Shown: positions 15,937 through 22,971, numbered from the stretch's first letter. The stretch is DNA of 32,485 bases from an uncultured Selenomonas sp. (GCA_902780535.1 CACZFT010000004.1:1-32485), one strand, 5' to 3'. Translations and numbers: made by a program. The notes: generated by a model not told the origin, from the sequence alone.

Positions 15937-16662
15937 TCAGTGGCGCGAGGCGTGGACTTTGAAGACGAATTTCGGGAGCGCGAGCAGGCGGCCGGCGCGT
16001 TTCGGCTGCATCATGCCGCGGAACAGCCATTCGAGCTTGGCGCGCTGCATCCAGCGCGGTGCGCGCTTCATGACGCCGGCCATGACGTCAAACGTGCCGC
16101 CGACGCCGATGCAGACGGGCACGCCGAGCACGTCCTTGTATTTCTGGAGCCACTTCTCCTGCTTCGGCACGCCGAGCGCTGCGAGCAGGATGTCGGGATG
16201 CACCGCCTGGATCTTCGAGACGATAGCAGGCTCGTCCTCTTCCGTAAAGAAGCCGTTGCGCGTGCCGACGATCTCGATTCCTGGGTAGAGCTTTTCGGCT
16301 TTTTCCTTCGCCTTTTCGGCAACGCCGGGTGCCGAGCCGAAGAAATAGAGACGGTAGCCGCGCGAAGGCGCGAGGCGCATGAGCTCCTGCGCCATGTCGT
16401 AGCCTGCGACGCGCTCGGGCATTTCGTGGCCGAGGTGATGCGCGGCCCAGACCGTGCCCGCGCCGTCCGGCGTGACCATGTCGGCGCTGCAGAGAATGTT
16501 CTTGAGTTCCTTGTCATGCGTCGCGCGCATGAGCATCTCGGCATTCGCCGTCGCAACAAGCTTCGGCTGCCCTTCTTTGATGAATCCCTCGATGCGCGTG
16601 ACGGCCTCTGTCATCGTCACAGCATCGACCGGGACGCCGAGAATATCAACTTTCTGTGCCAT
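15937..16662 (-). CDS. WecG/TagA/CpsF-family glycosyltransferase (GT26)
   Basis: A 241-residue peripheral membrane glycosyltransferase of the GT26 family. Members add N-acetylmannosamine or its uronic acid to undecaprenyl-PP-GlcNAc in teichoic acid, enterobacterial common antigen or capsule synthesis. Visible motifs are TANAEMLMRA (about 37-47), TPDGAGTVWAAHHLG (64-78), YRLYFFGSAPGVAEKA (about 103-118) and GVGGTFDVMAGVMKRAP. The basic C-terminal tail (KLEWLFRGMMQPKRAGRL) matches the membrane-contact region of TagA. ATG at 16662 with AAGGGGG upstream. Length is normal. It stands alone between the psd promoter and the toxin locus, so the pathway cannot be named from neighbours. Confidence 0.92.
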   Translation of the reverse strand: MAQKVDILGVPVDAVTMTEAVTRIEGFIKEGQPKLVATANAEMLMRATHDKELKNILCSADMVTPDGAGTVWAAHHLGHEMPERVAGYDMAQELMRLAPSRGYRLYFFGSAPGVAEKAKEKAEKLYPGIEIVGTRNGFFTEEDEPAIVSKIQAVHPDILLAALGVPKQEKWLQKYKDVLGVPVCIGVGGTFDVMAGVMKRAPRWMQRAKLEWLFRGMMQPKRAGRLLALPKFVFKVHASRH

Positions 16663-16704
16663 ATAGGGTTGCCCCCTTCGTTTGTTCTGGAATCATATCT
16701 ATAA

Positions 16705-16732
16705 AGTTTAGCACAAATGACAGAAGAAGCAA
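16705..16732 (-). promoter_or_regulatory. Possible promoter of the wecG/tagA-like gene
   Basis: TTGCTT (16732-16727), 16-bp spacer, TAAACT (16710-16705), about 43 bp upstream of the ATG. It is divergent from, and within 30 bp of, the toxin promoter. The match is moderate. Confidence 0.42.
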
Positions 16733-16755
16733 ACATTTATTTTTCTGATGGTCTC

Positions 16756-16764
16756 TGGTATACT
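16756..16764 (+). promoter_or_regulatory. Extended -10 promoter of the small toxin gene
   Basis: TGGTATACT is an extended -10 element (TGn plus TATACT). No good -35 sits 17 bp upstream (TTTATT), which is usual for extended -10 promoters. Transcription would begin near 16771. Confidence 0.7.
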
Positions 16765-16774
16765 GAAAGCGCTG

Positions 16775-16800
16775 CCTCTACCTCATAGGAGGGAGGTGAT
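16775..16800 (+). promoter_or_regulatory. 5'UTR hairpin covering the toxin Shine-Dalgarno
   Basis: CCTC-TA-CCTC (16775-16784) can pair with GAGGGAGG (16789-16796) across an ATAG loop, hiding most of the very strong AGGAGGGAGGTGAT ribosome binding site. Self-sequestered Shine-Dalgarno sequences are a known feature of Fst-type toxin messengers, where they delay translation until the RNA is processed or the antitoxin is gone. Confidence 0.65.
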
Positions 16801-16804
16801 ATCG

Positions 16805-16897
16805 ATGGACCTTTTTGCGACCTTGGTCATCGGGATTCTGGCGGGCGTCATCGCCAACCTGCTGACCGAATACATCATCCATCACTGGCAGCATTAA
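16805..16897 (+). CDS. Putative Fst/Ldr-like type I toxin peptide (30 aa)
   Basis: It encodes a 30-residue hydrophobic peptide starting MDLFATLVIGILAGVI and ending EYIIHHWQH. There is one transmembrane segment (about residues 5-20) and a short polar, His/Trp-rich C-terminus. The MxDLFxxLVI...G pattern recalls Fst, and the overall shape recalls Ldr/Fst membrane toxins, but I have not aligned it and the Pro common in Fst is absent. AGGAGGGAGGTGAT lies 4 nt before the ATG and is one of the best ribosome binding sites in the window. It is the only plus-strand gene. The context (sequestered ribosome binding site, convergent small RNA, shared terminator, repeated start region) supports a toxin more than the peptide alone does. 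Alternative: an uncharacterised small membrane protein. Confidence 0.78.
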   Translation: MDLFATLVIGILAGVIANLLTEYIIHHWQH

Positions 16898-16910
16898 CAC
16901 CCGTGCGTAC

Positions 16911-16931
16911 CATTGACCTGACCAGTCAATG
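16911..16931 (+). other. Small hairpin in the toxin 3'UTR
   Basis: CATTGAC-CTGACCA-GTCAATG, a perfect 7-bp stem between the stop codon and the terminator. It is not followed by U residues; it may shape or stabilise the toxin messenger. Confidence 0.5.
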
Positions 16932-16942
16932 ATGGCGCAGAG

Positions 16943-16982
16943 AAAGGCCCCTGCAGGTGACCAAACCCGCAGGGGCCTTTTT
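16943..16982. terminator. Bidirectional intrinsic terminator shared by toxin and antitoxin RNAs
   Basis: AAAGGCCCCTGC (16943-16954), a 14-nt loop, and GCAGGGGCCTTT (16969-16980) form a perfect 12-bp stem. On the plus strand it is followed by a run of five T (16978-16982); on the minus strand by TTTCTCT. It ends both the toxin messenger and the convergent small RNA. Confidence 0.85.
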
Positions 16983-16997
16983 CCGGTGATCGATAAC

Positions 16998-17013
16998 CGA
17001 TGGACCTTTTTGC
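16998..17013 (+). repeat. 16-bp direct repeat of the toxin start region
   Basis: CGATGGACCTTTTTGC is identical to 16803-16818, which spans the toxin start codon. The match extends weakly upstream through GGTGAT and CGAT in both places, with a few extra bases here. The repeat is what gives the minus-strand RNA its complementarity to the toxin start. Confidence 0.95.
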
Positions 17014-17028
17014 TCCTTATGCACTTTT

Positions 17029-17057
17029 ATTATACGATAAGGATGGGAAAAATGCAA
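17029..17057 (-). promoter_or_regulatory. Promoter of the antisense RNA
   Basis: TTGCAT (17057-17052), a 17-bp spacer and perfect TATAAT (17034-17029). It points towards the toxin gene and is better than the toxin's own promoter, as expected when the antitoxin RNA must be in excess. Confidence 0.78.
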
Positions 17058-17090
17058 GGATGTGAGCTCGCAAAGAGTTGTTCTCGCTCG

Positions 17091-17240
17091 CGGGAAGGCG
17101 GGGGCTTCCAACGGGAACAACGCTGACACGGCCTGTCGGGGCTCGACGGACTATGAAGCGATTAGTTCACATCGCACTACCTCGATTTTTTCCGTTTCCT
17201 TACAGCTAAAAGTTCCCTTTTGGAAGTCCCCGCCTTCCCG
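17091..17240 (+). repeat. Family II element, copy 1 (150 bp, 21-bp inverted ends)
   Basis: The left end CGGGAAGGCGGGGGCTTCCA and the right end (17220-17240) are inverted copies with one mismatch over 21 bp. Just inside are AACAACGCT on the left and ACAGCTAAAAGTT on the right. The same pair of ends, in reverse orientation, bounds 19549-19700. The interior is diverged and non-coding. The form is that of a small non-autonomous (MITE-like) element. Confidence 0.78.
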
Positions 17241-17380
17241 AAGCCGCATCGTGCCTCGCGGCCTCAACATTTGCGAGAGGGAGGACAGCGTCGTTCGAAC
17301 TCCCCATCTGTGTACGTCGTCTCTTATTCGTACCAGCTCCGCCCTCCCCTCGTTTGAGCACGCGAGGCAACTTTGTATTC

Positions 17381-17460
17381 TTCGGGAGGAAGGGGGCTTT
17401 CCCTCGGAAATTTTTACACGCGAAGCGCGTACTTTTTCCGAGGGGAAGCCCCCTTTCGAA
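17381..17460 (+). repeat. Family II hairpin element, copy 2
   Basis: A long near-perfect palindrome: GGGGGCTTTCCCTCGGAAA opposite TTTCCGAGGGGAAGCCCCC, around an ACGCG-AAG-CGCGT centre (17418-17430). It carries TTTTTACACGCGAAGCGCGT, which is found inverted at 19373-19450. It sits about 40 bp beyond the aspS stop and could cap the 3' end of that messenger, but it has no U-run on the minus strand. Confidence 0.75.
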
Positions 17461-17499
17461 TGCGAGCACACGCCAAACTTCGCGTGCGCCAAACTCTGT

Positions 17500-19299
17500 T
17501 TATTTTTCTTCTTTTTTCTTTGCAACAGCCGTGCGAATCGACAGCTCTCTCAGCTGCTTCGGATCGACTTCCGACGGCGCGTTGCTCATGACGTCTCTTG
17601 CGCTCTGGTTCTTCGGGAACGCGATGACATCGCGGATGCTGTCGCGCTTCGCCATGAGCATGACGAGGCGGTCGAGGCCGAAGGCGAGGCCGCCGTGAGG
17701 CGGCGTGCCGTACTGGAACGCATCCATCATGAAGCCGAACTTCTCATGCGCCTGCTCCGGCGTGAGGCCGAGGGACTCGAAGACTTTCTCCTGGAGTTCC
17801 GCGTTGTAGATACGGAGCGAGCCGCCGCCGATTTCGACGCCGTTGAGGACCATGTCGTAGGCATTCGCCTTGACGCGGCCCGGGTCGCTCTTGAGGTACT
17901 CGATGTCTTCGTCGCGCGGTGCCGTGAACGGATGGTGCATGGCTTTCCAGCGGTTCTCTTCGTCGCTCCACTCGTACATCGGGAAGTCGACGACCCAGAG
18001 GAAGCGCAGGGCATCCGGGTCAATCAGGCCGCGCTCTTTGCCCATTTCGAGGCGGAGCTGGCCGAGCGCCGTGTCAACGACGAGGCGCTTGTCGGCGACG
18101 ACGAGCAGCAGGTCGCCGGTCTTGGCGCCCGTAGCTTCGGCGATCTTTGCAAACGTCGCATCGTCGTAGAATTTCTTGAACGGGCTCTTGATGCCCTCTT
18201 CGGCGTACTGAATCCAGGCAAGGCCTTTTGCGCCATAGATCTGGACGAACTTGACGAGGTCGTCGAGGCGACGGCGCGGGATATCGGCGTAGCCGTCCAC
18301 CTTGATGCACTTGACCATGCCGCCATTTTCGATGACGGAGTTGAAAACCTTGAACGTCGAGCCCTTGACGTACTCGCTGATGTCCATGAGCGGCATGTCA
18401 AAGCGCAGGTCCGGCTTGTCGGAACCGTATTTGTCCATGGCCGTATCCCACTCCATGCGCTCGAACGGCGTCGGGATGTCGCGGCCGATGGCCTTCTGGA
18501 ACAGCTCCTTGATCATGCCTTCCATCATCGTCAGGATGTCTTCCTGGCTGATGAACGACATTTCGATGTCGAGCTGCGTGAATTCCGGCTGGCGGTCAGC
18601 GCGCAGGTCTTCGTCGCGGAAGCAGCGGACAATCTGGAAGTATTTTTCGAAGCCGGCAACCTGCAGAATCTGCTTGAAGATCTGCGGGGACTGCGGCAGG
18701 GCGTAAAATTCGCCCGGGTTGACGCGGCTCGGCACGAGGAAGTCGCGCGCGCCTTCCGGCGTGCTCTTGCAGAGCATCGGCGTCTCGATTTCGAGGAAGC
18801 CGTTGCGGTCGAAGTAGTCGCGCATGATCTTCGTGACGCGGTGACGCAGGATGATGTTCTTCTGCATCTCCGGGCGGCGCAGATCGAGGTAGCGGTACTT
18901 CAGGCGGACTTTCTCATCGACGTCAACGCCATCCTGGATGTAGAAAGGAGGCGTCTTGGCCTTGTTGAGGATGCGAAGCTCCGTGCAGACGACTTCGATC
19001 TCGCCCGTATCGATGTGCGGGTTGACGGTCTCCTCGCTGCGCGCGCGGATCGTGCCGCGGACGGCGATGCAGAACTCGTTGCGGAGGGATTCCGCCTTGT
19101 GGAACGTGCCCTCGTTCATGGCCGCTTCATCGAAGACGACCTGGACAAAGCCCGAACGGTCGCGCATGTCGACGAAGATGAGTCCGCCGTGGTCGCGGCG
19201 ACGCGACACCCAGCCGCAGAGGACGACTTCCGTCCCCACGTCCGTCTTGCGAAGCTCGCCACAATGGTGGTCGCGCTTCATGCCTTGTAATGTTTCCAT
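17500..19299 (-). CDS. aspS: Aspartyl-tRNA synthetase
   Basis: A 599-residue bacterial-type class IIb synthetase (usual length about 590). An OB-fold anticodon-binding domain (residues 1-110; VVLCGWVSRRRDHGGLIFVDMRD) precedes the class II core. Motif 2 is in FRDEDLRADRQPEFTQLDIEMSF, and motif 3 in GGLAFGLDRLVMLM near the C-terminus. The GAD insertion domain lies between. The ATG at 19299 has GAGGTGAT 8 nt upstream. It follows hisS in the same direction but 432 bp of repeats intervene, and I see no convincing promoter of its own. The flanking elements are mirror images of each other. Whether it is the discriminating or non-discriminating form cannot be told from what I can see. Confidence 0.97.
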   Translation of the reverse strand: METLQGMKRDHHCGELRKTDVGTEVVLCGWVSRRRDHGGLIFVDMRDRSGFVQVVFDEAAMNEGTFHKAESLRNEFCIAVRGTIRARSEETVNPHIDTGEIEVVCTELRILNKAKTPPFYIQDGVDVDEKVRLKYRYLDLRRPEMQKNIILRHRVTKIMRDYFDRNGFLEIETPMLCKSTPEGARDFLVPSRVNPGEFYALPQSPQIFKQILQVAGFEKYFQIVRCFRDEDLRADRQPEFTQLDIEMSFISQEDILTMMEGMIKELFQKAIGRDIPTPFERMEWDTAMDKYGSDKPDLRFDMPLMDISEYVKGSTFKVFNSVIENGGMVKCIKVDGYADIPRRRLDDLVKFVQIYGAKGLAWIQYAEEGIKSPFKKFYDDATFAKIAEATGAKTGDLLLVVADKRLVVDTALGQLRLEMGKERGLIDPDALRFLWVVDFPMYEWSDEENRWKAMHHPFTAPRDEDIEYLKSDPGRVKANAYDMVLNGVEIGGGSLRIYNAELQEKVFESLGLTPEQAHEKFGFMMDAFQYGTPPHGGLAFGLDRLVMLMAKRDSIRDVIAFPKNQSARDVMSNAPSEVDPKQLRELSIRTAVAKKKEEK

Positions 19300-19372
19300 G
19301 AAAATATATCACCTCAAAAAATGAAATTACATATATGAGTGACCCGCGAAGATTGGCACTTATTCGCTGTCA

Positions 19373-19450
19373 GACGGGTGCTTCCTCTTGGAAAAAAGTA
19401 CGCGCTTCGCGTGTAAAAATTTTCCAAGAGAAAGCCCCCGTCTTCCCGAA
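19373..19450 (-). repeat. Family II hairpin element, copy 3 (inverted relative to copy 2)
   Basis: The hairpin runs from GACGGGTGCTT through CTCTTGGAAAA to TTTTCCAAGAG and AAGCCCCCGTC. The centre AGTACGCGCTTCGCGTGTAA is the reverse complement of that in 17381-17460. It is followed by CTTCCCGAAG, also part of the family ends. Confidence 0.75.
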
Positions 19451-19548
19451 GCCAGTGCTTGTCACGCGGTGTCATATGACGAGCCTTTCCTCGCAAGAAG
19501 TTTTGCTCTCCCCACGAAAGAATGTGGGCGCGTGCCCCGTTGTTTCTC

Positions 19549-19700
19549 CGGGGAGGCGGGGGCTTTCAAAAGGAAACTTTTAGCTGTTCGGACGGCAGGT
19601 CATTTCTGCGTTGCACATCGGAACAATCTGTACGCAAAAACTGCGTTTTACCGCCTTGCAAGTCCGAAGCAGCGTTGTTTCCGTTGGAAGCCCCCGCCGG
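19549..19700 (-). repeat. Family II element, copy 4 (152 bp, inverted relative to copy 1)
   Basis: The left end, GGCGGGGGCTTTCAAAAGG then AAACTTTTAGCTGT, matches the right end of copy 1. The right end, AGCGTTGTTTCCGTTGGAAG then CCCCCGCC, matches the left end of copy 1 over 28 bp with one mismatch. Length is nearly equal to copy 1 (152 against 150 bp). The interior has only scattered similarity. Confidence 0.78.
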
Positions 19701-19731
19701 ACCACGCGAGAGAGCCCATGTTCGCGAGCTT

Positions 19732-20985
19732 TTACTTCATCAATACTCCAATCACATCCTCAAGCGCCACGCTCTTCTGTTCGCTCTTTTCCATGTCCTT
19801 GACTTGGACGGTGCCGTTTGCTACTTCGTCTTCGCCGAGGATCAGGGCGTATCTGGCGTGGTGCTTGTTCGCCTGCTTCATCTGAGCTTTCATGCTGCGG
19901 CCAGCGTAGTCCATGTTGGCGGTGAGGCCGGCGTGGCGGCAGTCTTCGAGGAGCTTGAAGGCGGGCGCCTGCGCGGCGTCGCCGAGGGCGACGACGAAGA
20001 CGTCGGTGTGTTCGTCTGCGGGCGGCACGAGGTTCTGCTTTTCAAGGGCCAGCAGCACGCGCTCGAGGCCGGTCGCGAAACCGACGGCCGGGGTCGGCTT
20101 GCCGCCGATTTCCTCGATGAGGCCGTCATAGCGGCCGCCGCCAGCCACAGCGCTCTGGGCGCCGAGCGGCGCGTATTTGATTTCAAACGCCGTCTTCGTG
20201 TAGTAGTCGAGGCCGCGCACGAGACGCGGGTCGAGCGTAAATGAGACGCCGGCTTCCGTCAGATACGACTGAACTTTCTCGAAGTGCTCTTTGCACTCAT
20301 CGCAGAGGCAGTCCGTGATTTTCGGCGCACCTGCCATAAAGGGCTTGTCGGCATCGACTTTGCAGTCGAGGATGCGAAGCGGGGCGCGGTCGAAACGGCT
20401 CTTGCAGTCGTCGCAGAGTTCGTCAAGATATGGACGGAAATAGTCCTGCAGCGCCTTGCGGTACGCCGGACGGCACTTCGGGCAGCCGACAGAATTCAGG
20501 CTGAGTGCGAGGTCTTTGAGGCCGAGCGACTTCAGGAAGTCAATGGCGACGAGGATGACCTCGGCGTCGACGGCGGGATTTTCCTCGCCGAGCGCCTCGA
20601 TGCCGAACTGGTGGAATTCGCGCATGCGGCCGGCCTGCGGACGGTCATAGCGGAACATCGAGCCGATATAGAACAGCTTGACGAGCGAGCTGTCGCCATA
20701 GAGCTTGTTCTGGAGGTACGCGCGCACGGCGGACGCCGTGTTTTCGGGGCGGAGCGTGATGCTGCGGCCGCCGCGGTCTTCGAACGTGTACATCTCCTTG
20801 TCGACAACGTCGGTGCCTTCGCCGATGCCGCGGTGGAAGAGCTCCGTATGCTCGAACATCGGCGTGCGGATCTCCTCATATCCATAGCGGCGGCAAAGAT
20901 CACGAATCTTGCCCTCGACGTAGTTCCACTCCCCGACCTTGTCGGGCAGGATGTCATTCGTGCCGCGCGGTGCATTTGTCAGCAT
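19732..20985 (-). CDS. hisS: Histidyl-tRNA synthetase
   Basis: A 417-residue class IIa synthetase of normal length. Motif 1 region PRGTNDILPD, motif 2 MFRYDRPQAGRMREFHQFGIEALG, HisA loop LVRGLDYYTKTAFEI, HisB GGGRYDGLIEEIGG and motif 3 AVGFATGLERVLLAL are all present. A C-terminal anticodon-binding domain follows (DVFVVALGDAAQ to the end). An insertion with CPKC, CDDC and CDEC pairs (about residues 165-235) looks like the metal-binding-type insert known in some Firmicute HisRS. The ATG at 20985 overlaps the hemZ stop by 7 nt (ATGCTGA), so it is coupled to hemZ. Confidence 0.97.
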   Translation of the reverse strand: MLTNAPRGTNDILPDKVGEWNYVEGKIRDLCRRYGYEEIRTPMFEHTELFHRGIGEGTDVVDKEMYTFEDRGGRSITLRPENTASAVRAYLQNKLYGDSSLVKLFYIGSMFRYDRPQAGRMREFHQFGIEALGEENPAVDAEVILVAIDFLKSLGLKDLALSLNSVGCPKCRPAYRKALQDYFRPYLDELCDDCKSRFDRAPLRILDCKVDADKPFMAGAPKITDCLCDECKEHFEKVQSYLTEAGVSFTLDPRLVRGLDYYTKTAFEIKYAPLGAQSAVAGGGRYDGLIEEIGGKPTPAVGFATGLERVLLALEKQNLVPPADEHTDVFVVALGDAAQAPAFKLLEDCRHAGLTANMDYAGRSMKAQMKQANKHHARYALILGEDEVANGTVQVKDMEKSEQKSVALEDVIGVLMK

Positions 20986-22523
20986 GGCTTGTCCCCCTCG
21001 TTTTCATTTCCATAAATACGTTCGAGCAGGTTTGCTCGTTTTTCAATATAGAGATCAATATCCCTCAGATATGTTTTCAAATCTTTTGCGTTGAACGCCG
21101 ACCGCAGGCAGTGGTTGCGCCAGTCGACGACCTTCGTAGCCGCCGCGCCGCCGATGCCCAGGATGGTCTGGTGTTCTTCCATGATCTGGATGTTGTACAT
21201 GCCCTCGGCGCCGGGCTTGCAGCAGCCGATGTTTTCGAGGTCGCCGCTCTGGTAGCCCTGGCGGTAAAGGTAATAGGGCCGCATGCCTTCCTTTTTGACC
21301 GCCGCGAGCGCGACCTCCGACATCTTGCGCGTCTCTTCGTCGCTCGGCAGCTCGACGTGCTGTTCCTCCATCATCTTCTGGAGGCGCGAGCCGCGCTTGA
21401 TGGCGAGGGCGTGGAGCGTGATGTCGTCGGGGCCGAGCGCCGTGATCTTTTCCATCGTGTCGCGCACATCGTCGGCCGTCTCGCCTGGCAGGCCGAGGAT
21501 GACATCCATGTTGATGTGCGGAATGCCCGCTACCTGCAAGGCGTGGAACATCTCTTCGACCTGCTCCGGCGTATGGCGGCGGCCGATGCGGTCGAGCGTT
21601 TTCTGCTGCATGGACTGCGGGTTGACGCTGACGCGCGTGACATGGAGGCGTTTCATCGTCTCGACTTTCGCCGCCGACATGCTGTCGGGACGTCCGGCCT
21701 CGACGGTAAATTCTGCGATGTCCTCGTTCCAGAACGCATCGCAGACGCTCTGGAGCATTTCGTCAAAATACGCATCGGGCAGGCTCGTCGGCGTGCCGCC
21801 GCCGACGTAGATGTTCTGGACGCGGAAGCCGTATTTTGCAATCGCCTGCTGGACGGCCGCGAGGTCTTTGGCAAAAACCTCCATGAATTTCCGCAGCGTC
21901 TTTTCGCCCGGCAGGATGTTCGATGGGAACGAACAGTAGAGGCAGCGCGTCAGGCAGAACGGGATGCCGACATAGATGCTGACGGTCTTTTCATCCGACG
22001 TCTCAAGAAACGGCACCTGGCGGAACGCCATCGGGGTGATGAGTTCTGCCTTTTCGCGACCACAGTCGTAGTCGCCCATGAGACGCTCGATGATGCCCGC
22101 CTCGTCCATGCCGCCCTGCCGCCAGCGATGCACGATCTTTGTCGGCCGCACGCCGTGGAGGATGCCCCATGGCGCGGGCAGCATCGCGAAATGCTGGAGA
22201 AAGATGCGGTAGAGATTGCGTTTGAACAGCCGGTGATAGGCCGCGCTTTCACGCTCGTCGGGCGCGCCCTGCCCCGCCTCGCGATAGCAGCTTTCCGTGC
22301 CATCGGGGTGGTATGCATAAAGCAGCGTTTCAGCGCGCACGCAGCCATTGCCGCCCTGCGCTTTCGCAAGTGGTGGCAGCTTTCGATGCACGACGGAGAG
22401 CTGTGCAAAGTCCGCGTCAAAGCATGGGCCCGCAACCTCGATTTTGAAGAGGTTCAGCACCTCCTTCGTGATTTTGACGACAACTTCCTGATGGTCATTG
22501 ATCGTCAACGTCTCAATCTTCAC
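20979..22523 (-). CDS. hemZ: HemZ-type radical SAM coproporphyrinogen dehydrogenase
   Basis: A 514-residue radical SAM protein of the HemN/HemZ group. An N-terminal non-SAM domain (residues 1-175, with WGILHGVRPTKI) precedes the cluster motif IPFCLTRCLYCSFPS (C190, C194, C197). After it come YVGGGTPTSL, FTVEAGRPDS, RVSVNPQSM and DVILGLPGE, as in HemN relatives. HemZ is annotated as an oxygen-independent coproporphyrinogen III oxidase; experimental support for that role is limited, so the exact reaction is uncertain. GTG start at 22523 overlaps the 3' end of fur by 11 nt, giving a tight fur-hemZ-hisS chain. Placement behind fur hints at iron-linked control of haem synthesis. Confidence 0.9.
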   Translation of the reverse strand: MKIETLTINDHQEVVVKITKEVLNLFKIEVAGPCFDADFAQLSVVHRKLPPLAKAQGGNGCVRAETLLYAYHPDGTESCYREAGQGAPDERESAAYHRLFKRNLYRIFLQHFAMLPAPWGILHGVRPTKIVHRWRQGGMDEAGIIERLMGDYDCGREKAELITPMAFRQVPFLETSDEKTVSIYVGIPFCLTRCLYCSFPSNILPGEKTLRKFMEVFAKDLAAVQQAIAKYGFRVQNIYVGGGTPTSLPDAYFDEMLQSVCDAFWNEDIAEFTVEAGRPDSMSAAKVETMKRLHVTRVSVNPQSMQQKTLDRIGRRHTPEQVEEMFHALQVAGIPHINMDVILGLPGETADDVRDTMEKITALGPDDITLHALAIKRGSRLQKMMEEQHVELPSDEETRKMSEVALAAVKKEGMRPYYLYRQGYQSGDLENIGCCKPGAEGMYNIQIMEEHQTILGIGGAAATKVVDWRNHCLRSAFNAKDLKTYLRDIDLYIEKRANLLERIYGNENEGDKPC

Positions 22524-22971
22524 CGCGTTCCTGACACTCCTTGCAGACTCCGTAGAATTTCACCTGATGGTCGAGCGTCTTGAAACCGCATTTTTTGAGG
22601 ATGTCCGCCTCGAGGTCTTCGAGCATGTCCTCGTCAAATTCTTCGACCTTGCCGCATTTCGTGCAAATCAGGTGATGGTGATGGTGGCGTTTCGGGTCGG
22701 TCGTGTTGACTTCATAGCGGCTGCATCCATCGCCGAACTCCATCTTCTGCAAGACGCCGAGGTCCGAAAGCAGTTCGAGCGTGCGATAGACGGTCGCGAG
22801 GCCGATCTCGGCTTTCCGCTCGCGCAGGATGTCGTGGCAGTCCTCTGCCGAGAGATGTTCGCCCGGATGGTCGAGGAAGATCTGCAGGACGATCTGGCGC
22901 TGCGGCGTCATCTTGTGCTGGCGCTCCTGCAGCTTCTGCTTGAGGTCTTCCATGGTATATGTCTGTGCCAT
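22513..22971 (-). CDS. fur: Fur-family metal-dependent transcriptional regulator
   Basis: A 152-residue Fur-family repressor. The winged-helix domain carries MTPQRQIVLQIFLDHPGEHLSAEDC and GLATVYRTLELLSDLGVLQKMEFGDGCSRYEV. The metal-sensing His cluster RHHHHHLIC, the structural zinc pairs CTKC and CKEC, and the C-terminal dimer domain are present. The GDG-x-SRYEV phrase resembles B. subtilis Fur more than PerR or Zur, but specificity cannot be fixed from sequence alone. I chose ATG 22971; the longer TTG reading at 22995 would start before the AAAGGGG ribosome binding site. First gene of the fur-hemZ-hisS-(aspS) operon. Confidence 0.9.
   Translation of the reverse strand: MAQTYTMEDLKQKLQERQHKMTPQRQIVLQIFLDHPGEHLSAEDCHDILRERKAEIGLATVYRTLELLSDLGVLQKMEFGDGCSRYEVNTTDPKRHHHHHLICTKCGKVEEFDEDMLEDLEADILKKCGFKTLDHQVKFYGVCKECQERGED

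Larger units (their letters stand above)
16939..17022 (-). ncRNA. Putative antisense RNA antitoxin (RNA II-like)
   Basis: A short transcript of about 85 nt is predicted from a near-consensus promoter (17029-17057) to the bidirectional terminator. It runs towards the toxin gene. Its 5' part, GCAAAAAGGTCCATCG (17013-16998), is the exact complement of toxin bases 16803-16818, which contain the start codon. AUCACC just downstream can pair with the GGUGAU of the ribosome binding site. Over the terminator the two RNAs are complementary as well. This layout (convergent RNAs, shared terminator, direct repeats placing complementarity at the toxin start) is that of the par/Fst locus of plasmid pAD1. 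No coding capacity is evident. Confidence 0.72.
17058..17499. other. 442-bp non-coding stretch downstream of aspS
   Basis: It holds two palindromic family II elements (17091-17240 and 17381-17460) joined by about 140 bp with no recognisable gene, ribosome binding site or RNA. The second element is framed by GCACGCGA (17359-17366) and TCGCGTGC. The short ORFs that cross it follow the palindromes and lack start signals. Confidence 0.6.
19300..19731. other. 432-bp non-coding stretch between hisS and aspS
   Basis: It contains two family II elements (19373-19450 and 19549-19700), about 100 bp of unrecognised linker, and the aspS ribosome binding site. I looked for T-box leader signs (specifier loop, conserved AGGGTGGNACCGCG-like antiterminator) and saw none. 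Confidence 0.6.

Noticed and set aside
16999..17070. A second small plus-strand ORF starting at the repeated ATG (MDLFAP...)
   Set aside because: It shares the repeated start bases but lacks a good ribosome binding site, loses the hydrophobic segment and runs through the antisense promoter. Better explained as the direct repeat of the antitoxin RNA.
17391..17453. Intrinsic terminator of aspS
   Set aside because: The palindrome is strong but is followed by TTCCTCCC on the minus strand, not a U-run; listed as a repeat, with a possible 3'-end role.
19300..19731. T-box leader for aspS
   Set aside because: No specifier stem, no conserved T-box antiterminator motif and no terminator with U-run were seen; the hairpins belong to the repeat family.
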